Source of the DNA: Palsa-1400 sp036008545
Lineage (GTDB): Bacteria; Verrucomicrobiota; Verrucomicrobiia; Limisphaerales; Palsa-1400
Assembly (NCBI GenBank): GCA_036008545.1
Contig: DASYNM010000271.1
Coordinates: forward strand, 1 to 6,273
Length of the DNA stretch: 6,273 nucleotides
Reading direction: 5' to 3'
Positions 1 through 6,273 of this stretch are shown here, piece by piece. The position numbers and the translations under genes are program-made. Every line of letters begins with the position of its first letter. Position 1 is the first letter of the stretch. The notes under the pieces are model-generated. The model saw only the letters and a program-made list of their open reading frames with translations, was not told the origin of the DNA and did not search any database.

Positions 1-3000
1 TTTCGTTGCTGACGGATTGGAATGAGAAAAGAAAATTCGCTCCTTGAATTTGCGAGTTGGTTATCAAAGGCTCCCACGGACCTCCGCAACAAACGTAGCT
101 CCCACCATCGACAATCGAAACGGTATCGATCCACCAACCCACCGAGCCGTAGGCGTTGCCGGTGTCGGTGGCCAAACGCCATCGCAACTGGATGGTCTGT
201 CCGGCTGCGGCGGCGGGCAGATTCACAATGGTCGTGACGAACCCGACCGAATAACCGCTCCAGCATGAGCGGTTGGGCAATGGGTTGTCGTCGGCGCTGC
301 TTGGCGCAATCGTCATGTTATAGCCGTTGGTCACGAAGCTTCCGCCCGCCGCCAGAATGTCGGCATACGCATTGGTGCCGATTTGAATTTCGAGCACGCC
401 GCCGTCCAACGCCTCCCCCGAGGCGTATGGATTGACCTCCAGGTCGTAGTTATTGCGAAACACCAACTGAGCCGACGGCGTGGCAATGGCAATCGCGGGT
501 GAAATTAAGTCGGCGATGCCTGCGTTGGTGGTGGCGGGATCAAAGGCCGAGTTGGGCGGCGTGTCGGAAACGCCGTTGGTGGTGACCCATGGATCCTGCC
601 CGCCCGCTACGGACGTGGCCCAATTGGTCGGCAGGGCAGGGGACGTCACGCCGTCAAAATTCTGCGACAACTCCAATACGGGCACATATTGTCCGAGAGA
701 AAAAGTGAAATTGAGCGAGGCAAGGCTGTTTGAGCCATCCTGGAGTTGGAGTGTGGCCGTGATCGTGCCGCCGCAGGAACCACTGGCGGTAAAGGTCAAC
801 GGTTGCGAGGCGGGAGCGCCCCCCGCCGCAAGCGCGCCATAGACAACCGGGCCACCAGGAAATTCGATCCCGCCGTCTGGTTGCAGCGTGGCGATAAGAT
901 TGGTCGTATCGGCTGTCCCTATATTTTGCAGAGAGAAATTGACCGTCACGGTTTCGCCGGGGTCGATGACGCCATTGGTGGGGAGACAATTCTCGGCCGC
1001 CAGTGTCGCGCCCGCCGACACAATCACGGCTGGCCCCGCGCCGACAGCGTTATTCATGACGAGGGCAAAGTCCTGCGCCAGTCCGTTGCTGCTATTGGGC
1101 ACGCCGACGGAATTGATGCTGGTGGCGGAGACGGTGACAGTGAACGCGCCCGCGACGCCCGCCGGCAGGAACACACTTTCCACGTTGTTCGTTCCATCCG
1201 GCGAACCACCTGTAACCGACCACGCGCCGCTGAAAACATTGCCTAGATAAGTCTGGCCGCTGACATTCACTGTCAAGTCGATATTATTATTGTAGGCTGC
1301 GCCGGTTGTATTGCCAGGCGCGTCGGTCCAGGCGACGGTGACGCGGAAGGGAAGATTGGTATCGGCCACAAAACCGGTGAACGTGCGCATCTGGCCGCTG
1401 GCGGTGAAAGTGTCGCCGGCCAATTGATCGCGCAGAATGCGGGGCGTGCCGTCGAACGCCGCGCCCAAATCCAGTTCGCCCATGCCTTGCGCGTCCGACC
1501 AAAGGGTGTCGTCCGCGGTGCTGCCGGTCATGTAGCGCGCGCAGTTCATCAGGTAGGCCTTGGTCATCGCCGGCGAGGGCGGAAAAAAGGAATTATTGAC
1601 AAGATATTGCCGCAAGAGCGCGCAGCCGCCCGCCACGCACGGGGCCGAATGGCTCGTGCCGGAGGAGGCGGTGTAGAATTGTTGGCCAGTGTCGGGAAAG
1701 AAAAAGCTGCCGTCCGAACCGCCGCAAACGCTGATGGTCTCCGCCGTGTTGTCCAGAAAGCACTCGTCCGCCGTGCCGACCGGGCCGGGAGCAGGCGCTT
1801 GGACCACGCCGCCGCTGACGTGCGTTGAAGGCGCGACGAGGTCCGGTTTGCGGCGTCCATCGGCGCACGGACCGCGCGCGGAGAAGGGCGCAATTTCGTT
1901 GGCGCTCTGGGCCTCATTATCACCCACGCCGCAACCGTCCGCGCCGCCAAAGGCCTGGACGTTGTCGGCACCTCCCACAGTCAAGACGTTTTTGGCCGTG
2001 CCCGGCTCCAGCACGGTTTTGGCGGCCGGCCCCGAATCGCCGTCCGCGAAGACGATGACCATTTCCTGGTTGCCCGGAGTTGGATACAAAGAATCGCCCG
2101 GTTGCGCATCGCGCACCAACGAGTCGAATTCCTGCGACACAACACCATAGACCCCGCCGGAGTCCTCGTAACCCCAACTGTTGTTGCTGATGCGCGCGCC
2201 GCTTTGATAAGCCTGGGATTCCAATTGCGTGAAATTTGGATTGGTCCAGTCATACGCGTCAAAAATCACCGATGATCCGACTTGGGCGAATGGGCAAACG
2301 CCAAGCCCGTAGTCATAGCCCGCGCCGTCCGCGAAGGGAAAAGCCGTCCCGTCATCATACCCCATCGCGATGTGCGCGTTGATGGTGCCGTGGCCGTCGC
2401 ATCCCTTCAACGTACTGCCGCTGTTGGGCGTTCCCGCCAGCCGGGCATAAGCCACGCGGCTGGCGGAGTTCGTGTTGCCTCCGCTGTAAAGACCAAAATG
2501 GCTTGGCGAAGTCGTGCCGTCGTCGATGCCGCTGTCGGCCACATCGATGACAAAGCCCGAGGCGTCGAATTGCTCCTGCGTAAATCCTTTGCTCGCCAGC
2601 CAGGCCAGATAACCCGGCCCCACCGGGACGTTGCCGGAAATGTTGCCCGCCACGATTTGGTCCTGCCGTTCGTCCTGTTTACGCGCTGGATGGCATGGCT
2701 GGATGGAAATCACGTCGGGCCGCGCGGCGATGCGATCCAAATCCGCTGGCGTCAGGCGCGCCACGACGTTAACGAAATGCATCACGCGGCGCGGAGGCTC
2801 CACCGGTGCCAACAGCGCGATGGTGGCGGCGTTGACCGGCGCATCGGCCACAAGCTGCACGGCGAAAAGGTTCGTTCGCGCCGCGCGCGCTGCTGAATGG
2901 ATTTTGTACTGATCCTGATACGGGCCATCCCATTGCACGATGGGCTGGGCGCAGAGCGATCGGACGCGGGCCAGCGTCGTTGCATCGCCATAGATGAGAT

Positions 3001-3397
3001 ACGTGTCGTGAGGAATATAATTGACAATTTGCGCACCCGCATCCAGCAGAGCCTTGCGCCAGACTGGCTGCACGGGTCCGGCGAACTGCACGAGGCGCAG
3101 CCGTTTGCCCGTAAATGCGCCGGGCGGTTGGCGTAACGACTGAGTTTCCGGGTGCGCGGTGTCGAGGCGCGCGGCGTTTAGAAGAATCAGATTATATTCG
3201 TCGCGCACTTGCAGGCCGTTGGTTTGCGCCGACGCAAAAAGTTGGTAGCCGCCATAATCCGCGATCAACCGTCCGCCCGCCGCGATGATGGCGCGCGCCG
3301 CCGCCGGATCGCTGGTTTGCACCTTGTGCGCGAGACCTGCCCGCGCCGCGCAGGCCAGCGCGCAGCTTGCGACAAGGCATTGCATGAACCGTTTCAC
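1..3397 (-). CDS. Secreted KP-43-type subtilisin-like serine protease (S8 family), multidomain, C-terminus cut off by the window edge
   Basis: The frame stays open for 1132 codons from GTG 3397 to the left edge, so the stop lies outside. Seen, in order: signal peptide 1-20; N-terminal pro-region about 21-255, with the LRLVQFAGPVQPVW...AGAQIVNYIP stretch (100-129) typical of this family; catalytic domain about 258-650 with Asp288 (VADSGID), His336 (DGHGT), oxyanion Asn405 (NNSWG) and Ser582 (SGTSHSAP); beta-barrel about 660-783 with VAWTDAPGN (688-696) and NNIDL (704-708), the signature of KP-43-like proteases; an Ig/CARDB-like domain about 790-895 (DPGE at 812-815); a MAM/jelly-roll-like domain about 905-1100 ending GWWIDTVSI. 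Role by family: endoproteolysis of extracellular or periplasmic protein; substrate unknown. GTG is preferred over ATG 3385 because it keeps the Lys-Arg n-region and gives a 4-base overlap with mutS. Odd: the usual AAGN segment reads FADGDSG (450-456), and there are many cysteines. Family call is firm; domain edges are approximate. Confidence 0.93.
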   Translation of the reverse strand, partial: MKRFMQCLVASCALACAARAGLAHKVQTSDPAAARAIIAAGGRLIADYGGYQLFASAQTNGLQVRDEYNLILLNAARLDTAHPETQSLRQPPGAFTGKRLRLVQFAGPVQPVWRKALLDAGAQIVNYIPHDTYLIYGDATTLARVRSLCAQPIVQWDGPYQDQYKIHSAARAARTNLFAVQLVADAPVNAATIALLAPVEPPRRVMHFVNVVARLTPADLDRIAARPDVISIQPCHPARKQDERQDQIVAGNISGNVPVGPGYLAWLASKGFTQEQFDASGFVIDVADSGIDDGTTSPSHFGLYSGGNTNSASRVAYARLAGTPNSGSTLKGCDGHGTINAHIAMGYDDGTAFPFADGAGYDYGLGVCPFAQVGSSVIFDAYDWTNPNFTQLESQAYQSGARISNNSWGYEDSGGVYGVVSQEFDSLVRDAQPGDSLYPTPGNQEMVIVFADGDSGPAAKTVLEPGTAKNVLTVGGADNVQAFGGADGCGVGDNEAQSANEIAPFSARGPCADGRRKPDLVAPSTHVSGGVVQAPAPGPVGTADECFLDNTAETISVCGGSDGSFFFPDTGQQFYTASSGTSHSAPCVAGGCALLRQYLVNNSFFPPSPAMTKAYLMNCARYMTGSTADDTLWSDAQGMGELDLGAAFDGTPRILRDQLAGDTFTASGQMRTFTGFVADTNLPFRVTVAWTDAPGNTTGAAYNNNIDLTVNVSGQTYLGNVFSGAWSVTGGSPDGTNNVESVFLPAGVAGAFTVTVSATSINSVGVPNSSNGLAQDFALVMNNAVGAGPAVIVSAGATLAAENCLPTNGVIDPGETVTVNFSLQNIGTADTTNLIATLQPDGGIEFPGGPVVYGALAAGGAPASQPLTFTASGSCGGTITATLQLQDGSNSLASLNFTFSLGQYVPVLELSQNFDGVTSPALPTNWATSVAGGQDPWVTTNGVSDTPPNSAFDPATTNAGIADLISPAIAIATPSAQLVFRNNYDLEVNPYASGEALDGGVLEIQIGTNAYADILAAGGSFVTNGYNMTIAPSSADDNPLPNRSCWSGYSVGFVTTIVNLPAAAAGQTIQLRWRLATDTGNAYGSVGWWIDTVSIVDGGSYVCCGGPWEPLITNSQIQGANFLFSFQSVSNE
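3338..3397 (-). other. Sec signal peptide of the protease (residues 1-20)
   Basis: The first residues read (M)KRFMQCLVASCALACAARAG: a positive Lys-Arg n-region, a short hydrophobic core rich in Ala, Leu and Cys, and an Ala-Arg-Ala motif at 18-20 that fits signal peptidase I cleavage before Gly21. A VASC sequence at 9-12 resembles a lipobox, but it would leave a hydrophobic core of only about six residues, so a lipoprotein is less likely. Starting at ATG 3385 instead would remove the positive charges. Confidence 0.7.
3394..3397 (-). promoter_or_regulatory. GTGA stop-start overlap joining mutS to the protease gene
   Basis: On the minus strand the mutS stop TGA (3396-3394) lies inside GTGA, whose GTG (3397-3395) opens the protease frame. 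Such 4-base overlaps usually mean termination-reinitiation coupling. I see no clear Shine-Dalgarno sequence in the last bases of mutS, which agrees with coupling rather than independent initiation. The inference depends on GTG, not ATG 3385, being the real start. Confidence 0.7.
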
Positions 3398-5946
3398 GCG
3401 AACAAATCCATTTGCGGCGGCGGGCCGAGTTTCTTGAGTTTGTCCAACTCCGGTCGCCGCCGCGCCTGGCGCACTTTGCCTTCGGGTGTCAGCTCGGATT
3501 CCTCGAGATTGGAGAGAATTTCCTTGGCGCGGTCAAGCACCGTCTTGGGCACGCCGGCCAGGCGCGCGACTTGAATGCCGTAACTCTTATCCGTCGCGCC
3601 CTCGACAATTTGCCGCAGGAAAACGATTTGATCATTCCACTCGCGCACCGCGACGTTGCAATTCCTCACTCGCGGCAGGCGCGCCGCCAATTCGGTCAAT
3701 TCATGGTAATGCGTGGCAAACAGCGTCTTGGCGCCCACGACATTGTGCAAATGTTCGACGATCGACCACGCCAGGCTCAGGCCGTCGAAGGTGCTCGTGC
3801 CGCGCCCGATTTCGTCAAGTATAACTAAACTGCGCGCCGTCGCGTTGTTGAGGATGTTGGCCGTTTCGGTCATCTCGACCATGAAGGTCGATTGCCCGCG
3901 CACCAGGTCGTCGCTCGCGCCGATGCGCGTGAAGATGCGATCGACCAAACCAAGACGCGCTGACGCCGCCGGGACAAAGGAACCTGTTTGGGCCAGGAGC
4001 GTGATCAAAGCGACTTGGCGGATGAAGGTGCTCTTGCCCGCCATGTTCGGGCCGGTGATCAGCAGCAACTGGCGCTCGGTGTGGTTCAAGGTGGCGTCGT
4101 TAGGCACAAATCGTTCGCCGGCCAGCGTTTGTTCGAGCACCGGATGGCGTCCCTCCCGAATCTCGATGGCGCCGTCCGCGCCGGTTTCGGGCTGGCAATA
4201 ATCGTGCAGCCGCGCCGTTTGCGCGAAGGCGGCCAGCACGTCCAATTGCCCAAGCGCCGAGGCTGATTGTTGCAGTCGCGGCAACTGCTCCAGCACCTGT
4301 TCGCGCACGCGCTGGAACAATTCGTATTCCAGCTTCACGCCGCGCTCCTCCGCGCCCAGGATTTTTCCCTCCATTTCCTTCAACTCCGGCGTGATAAAAC
4401 GCTCGCCGCCGGCGATGGTCTGCTTGCGGATGTAATGCGCCGGCACCTTGTCCAGATTCGATTTTGTCACCTCGATGTAATAGCCGAAGACCGAATTGAA
4501 CCGCACTTTGAGCGAGGCGATGCCGGTGCGCGCAATTTCGTCCTGCTGAAGTTGGGCGATCCAATTTTTGCCCTCGCGTGTGGCGCGGCGTAATTCATCG
4601 AGGCCGGCGTCAAAGCCGTCGCGGATCAAGCCGCCCTCCTTGACCGCCAGCGGCGGCTCATCGACTACGGCGCGTGCGATCAACTCCACTAAATCCGGCG
4701 CATCGGCCAATTGCGTTTCCAGTTCGTCCAGCAAGCCCGGCGCGGAAGCCTCCTCCTGGATAACCGGCAACTCAGTTCGCGCAGGCGGCGTGCGCAGACG
4801 TGCAAGAGTAGCTTTGAGGGAGGGAATTTGTTCCAACCCGACGCGCAAGGCAGACAAATCGCGGCCATTGCCCGAACCGGCGCTCAAGCGGCCGAGCGTG
4901 CGTTCCAAGTCGCGCACCGCGCCGAGGCTTTGCCGAAATTCATCCAGCGCGGCGGCGTTCCCGACCCAAAGCGCCACTGCTTTACGTCGTGCCTCGATGG
5001 GCGCGGGCGCCGCCAGCGGCTGACTGAGCCAATCGCGCAGGCGGCGCGCGCCCATCGGCGTGACCGTGCGATTGAGCGCGCCGTAAAGGCAGGCCTGGCG
5101 CGGCGCGCCGGCATGGAGCGGCTCCAGGATTTCAAGATTTCTTAGTGACACTGCGTCCAGTGCCATGAACTCCGAGCTGAGATAAAAGGAGAGGCGCGTC
5201 AGCGCGGAAATATCGCGCCGCAAATGTTGTGTCAAGTAATGGATTACCGCGCCTGTCGCGCCCACCGCTGCCGGACGGCCCCGCAAACCGAAGCCGTCGA
5301 GCGAGGCTACTTTGAAATGGTCGCGCACCGTGAATTCCGCCGTCTCCGGCCCGAAGACCCAGTCCTCGTAGGGGTTCAACACCACGCGATCGTCGCGGGC
5401 CAGCGCCGCCAATTTTTCCGCCTCCGACGGGTAAATGATTTCGGCCGGGCGCAAACGTTCCAGCTCGGCGCGCAAGGCAGGCTCGCTCTCCAATTCGGTC
5501 GTTTTGAAATCGCCAGTGGTTAAATCCGCCAGCGCAAGCCCGATGATCTTGCCGCACGGATAGAGCGCGGCCAGAAAATTATTCCGTTCCGCCGCCAGCA
5601 GCCGCTCGTCGAAATGTGTGCCCGGGCTGAGAATCTGCGTCACCTCGCGTTTGACCAATTGGCCCGGACGCGCCTCCTCCAACTGTTCGCAGATGGCGAC
5701 CTTGCGCCCGGCCTTGAGCAGGCGTCCGATGTAGCTATGGGCGGCGTGAAAGGGAATGCCGCACATGGGAATCTCGCCGCGCTTGGTCAGCGCGACGTTG
5801 AGCAGCACCGCGCCGGTTTTGGCGTCGTCGAAAAAAAGCTCGTAGAAATCGCCGAGGCGAAAGAGCAAAAGAGCCTCGCGCGGCAGCTCGCTTTTGATGC
5901 GGCGATACTGCGCCATCATCGGCGTCAATGGAGTATCCTGGCCCAA
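3394..5946 (-). CDS. mutS: DNA mismatch repair protein MutS
   Basis: MutS binds mismatches and small loops in newly replicated DNA and, with ATP, forms a sliding clamp that recruits MutL; it acts in the cytoplasm at the replication fork. At 850 residues it matches the family (E. coli 853). Seen: mismatch-binding domain I with Phe34-Tyr35-Glu36 (FYE); connector domain about 125-265; lever and clamp domains about 270-580, including FNSVFGYYIEV; ATPase domain with Walker A GPNMAGKST (632-640, Lys638), STFMVEM from Ser686, Walker B with Asp711-Glu712 followed by GRGTSTFDG, and the ATH histidine 746; then the helical dimer region ending near EILSNLEE. The last residues are QMDLF-A (845-850), a beta-clamp-binding motif. 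The stop overlaps the downstream protease start. The TTG start is uncertain: ATG 5919 and 5916 (residues 10 and 11) are alternatives. All key residues are intact, so it should be functional. Confidence 0.98.
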   Translation of the reverse strand: MGQDTPLTPMMAQYRRIKSELPREALLLFRLGDFYELFFDDAKTGAVLLNVALTKRGEIPMCGIPFHAAHSYIGRLLKAGRKVAICEQLEEARPGQLVKREVTQILSPGTHFDERLLAAERNNFLAALYPCGKIIGLALADLTTGDFKTTELESEPALRAELERLRPAEIIYPSEAEKLAALARDDRVVLNPYEDWVFGPETAEFTVRDHFKVASLDGFGLRGRPAAVGATGAVIHYLTQHLRRDISALTRLSFYLSSEFMALDAVSLRNLEILEPLHAGAPRQACLYGALNRTVTPMGARRLRDWLSQPLAAPAPIEARRKAVALWVGNAAALDEFRQSLGAVRDLERTLGRLSAGSGNGRDLSALRVGLEQIPSLKATLARLRTPPARTELPVIQEEASAPGLLDELETQLADAPDLVELIARAVVDEPPLAVKEGGLIRDGFDAGLDELRRATREGKNWIAQLQQDEIARTGIASLKVRFNSVFGYYIEVTKSNLDKVPAHYIRKQTIAGGERFITPELKEMEGKILGAEERGVKLEYELFQRVREQVLEQLPRLQQSASALGQLDVLAAFAQTARLHDYCQPETGADGAIEIREGRHPVLEQTLAGERFVPNDATLNHTERQLLLITGPNMAGKSTFIRQVALITLLAQTGSFVPAASARLGLVDRIFTRIGASDDLVRGQSTFMVEMTETANILNNATARSLVILDEIGRGTSTFDGLSLAWSIVEHLHNVVGAKTLFATHYHELTELAARLPRVRNCNVAVREWNDQIVFLRQIVEGATDKSYGIQVARLAGVPKTVLDRAKEILSNLEESELTPEGKVRQARRRPELDKLKKLGPPPQMDLFA
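5944..5946 (-). promoter_or_regulatory. Probable non-ATG (TTG) start codon of mutS
   Basis: The codon at 5946-5944 is TTG. Starting here places the TPMM motif at residues 8-11 and FYE at 34-36, close to E. coli MutS (TPMM 11-14, Phe36). No good ribosome binding site precedes it, nor does one precede ATG 5919 or 5916. The frame stays open upstream to a TGA at 6123-6121 but without an ATG nearby. An out-of-frame ATG at 5956 would join this frame if one base were missing, so a sequencing error or a different true start is possible. Confidence 0.5.
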
Positions 5947-6142
5947 GGTCGGGCATTGTAGGAAAATTCCGGCGTGCGTGTCGAAGGAAAAGGCAGGGCA
6001 GTTGAACCGCCTCCGGTAAATCGGGCTTCTGCTTCTCCTAATCTTAATCGTAATCCTAATCTCCCCTGACGGAAGAATGAGATTAAGATTAGGATTAAGA
6101 TTACGATTAGGAGCGGAAATTCATGCCGGACGCCGTGCGCCA
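5947..6142. other. Intergenic spacer upstream of mutS
   Basis: About 196 bases separate the mutS start from the preceding TAA. Apart from the hexamer inverted repeat I see no convincing gene. I cannot identify a clear -35/-10 promoter pair: TTGAGA followed 17 bases later by GCGAGT is only a weak match. The mutS promoter presumably lies here or further right, if mutS is not cotranscribed with the upstream partial frame. Confidence 0.6.
6035..6113. repeat. Imperfect inverted repeat of TAATCN-type hexamers (potential long hairpin)
   Basis: Left arm 6035-6063 is ctcct followed by four aatcNN units (aatctt, aatcgt, aatcct, aatctc). Right arm 6079-6113 is the inverted form with one extra unit, ending in gattaggag. 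The loop is about 15 bases (6064-6078). Pairing the outer 28 or so bases gives only two mismatches, both because a cgt-type and a ctt-type unit are swapped in order between the arms. The element lies 89-167 bases upstream of the mutS start, in the likely promoter or leader region. No run of T follows the stem on either strand, so it does not look like an intrinsic terminator. It may belong to a dispersed intergenic repeat family; this could not be tested. Confidence 0.85.
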
Positions 6143-6273
6143 TTAACTCGCCTTGCTTGGCATTGTCCTCTCAAGGTGTTTCGTCAGGACGAGGCAATAC
6201 CAGAGCGGGACAGCGCCGAAGACGCCGAATGAACAATCGATCAGCCGCCAACCGAGAGGAATATGTCGAATCG
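6143..6273 (-). CDS. Possible 3' end of an unidentified upstream gene, cut by the window edge
   Basis: A minus-strand frame is open from the right edge to TAA at 6145-6143, giving 42 residues. It contains a hydrophobic, aromatic stretch, DCSFGVFGAVPLWYCLVL, that could be one membrane helix, then a basic tail ending MPSKAS. Its composition is more protein-like than the other two frames: one stops almost at once and the other is arginine-rich, as expected of a shadow. I do not recognise the family, and 42 codons can stay open by chance. If real, the gene runs in the same direction as mutS and ends about 200 bases before it. Confidence 0.3.
   Translation of the reverse strand, partial: IRHIPLGWRLIDCSFGVFGAVPLWYCLVLTKHLERTMPSKAS

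Noticed and set aside
746..1246. Plus-strand open frame of 166 codons
   Set aside because: Antisense shadow of the protease beta-barrel, CARDB-like and jelly-roll regions; Arg-rich with no domain.
1564..1971. Minus-strand open frame of 135 codons
   Set aside because: Out of frame within the protease gene, overlapping the catalytic Ser region; Arg/Ala/Pro-rich shadow composition.
2282..2896. Plus-strand open frame of 204 codons
   Set aside because: It lies wholly antisense to the protease catalytic and pro-regions, is rich in Arg, Ala and His as expected of a GC-rich shadow frame, and has no recognisable domain.
3362..3365. Lipobox VASC at the protease N-terminus (Cys12)
   Set aside because: The hydrophobic core before Cys12 would be too short, and an ARA signal peptidase I site follows at 18-20.
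4100..4564. Minus-strand open frame of 154 codons inside mutS
   Set aside because: Out-of-frame shadow of the MutS clamp domain; the true frame carries the conserved MutS motifs.
6035..6113. Hairpin as an intrinsic transcription terminator
   Set aside because: The stem is AT-rich, the loop is long, and no T-run follows on either strand.
6035..6113. CRISPR array
   Set aside because: The units are six bases long, contiguous and inverted between arms, with no spacers.
5925..6143. Minus-strand 72-codon frame starting in a TAATG overlap, with an apparent ILILILI membrane helix
   Set aside because: The hydrophobic run is simply the hexamer repeat read in one frame, and the rest is low-complexity Arg/Leu overlapping the mutS start. 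The stop-start overlap is probably chance.
1..6273. Defence, mobile or novel multi-gene system
   Set aside because: Only two identifiable genes are present, a housekeeping mutS and a secreted protease. There is no integrase, transposase, toxin-antitoxin pair, terminal repeat or tRNA boundary.

Overview
The window is one arm of a bacterial chromosome with everything readable on the minus strand, so the biological order runs right to left: a possible 3' end of an unidentified gene (6143-6273), a spacer of about 200 bases with a striking imperfect inverted repeat, a complete mutS gene (5946 down to 3394), and a very large secreted subtilisin-like protease gene (from 3397, running off the left edge at base 1). 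The DNA is GC-rich. Organism inference: a verrucomicrobial (Pedosphaera/Limisphaerales-like) or related PVC-group bacterium. This rests on the style of the protease: a multi-domain, Asn/Thr-rich exported protein whose last residues look like the start of a C-terminal domain I associate with Verrucomicrobia. It is a family-level impression, not a database result.

Right part (5947-6273): a 42-codon open frame with a hydrophobic stretch ends in TAA at 6143. A pair of arms built from TAATCN-type hexamers (6035-6063 and 6079-6113) can fold into a long hairpin in the region expected to carry the mutS promoter or leader.

Centre (3394-5946): MutS, the DNA mismatch-recognition ATPase, 850 residues, with all expected motifs: FYE mismatch-reading motif, Walker A, the STFMVEM loop, Walker B and the ATH histidine. 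Its last residues are a QMDLF sliding-clamp-binding motif. The tetramerisation tail that follows this motif in E. coli MutS is absent.

Left part (1-3397): an uninterrupted frame of 1132 codons with no stop before the edge. It is a KP-43-type S8 serine protease: signal peptide, long N-terminal pro-region, catalytic domain with D288/H336/N405/S582, KP-43-type beta-barrel, CARDB/Ig-like domain and MAM/jelly-roll-like domain. Its GTG start overlaps the mutS stop as GTGA, so the two genes are probably cotranscribed and translationally coupled, although one works on DNA in the cytoplasm and the other outside the inner membrane. I see no functional link between them beyond position.

I see no RNA gene, CRISPR array, insertion sequence, phage gene or defence system. 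The main points of interest are the mutS-protease junction, the hexamer hairpin, the uncertain MutS start (TTG) and several non-canonical residues in the protease.
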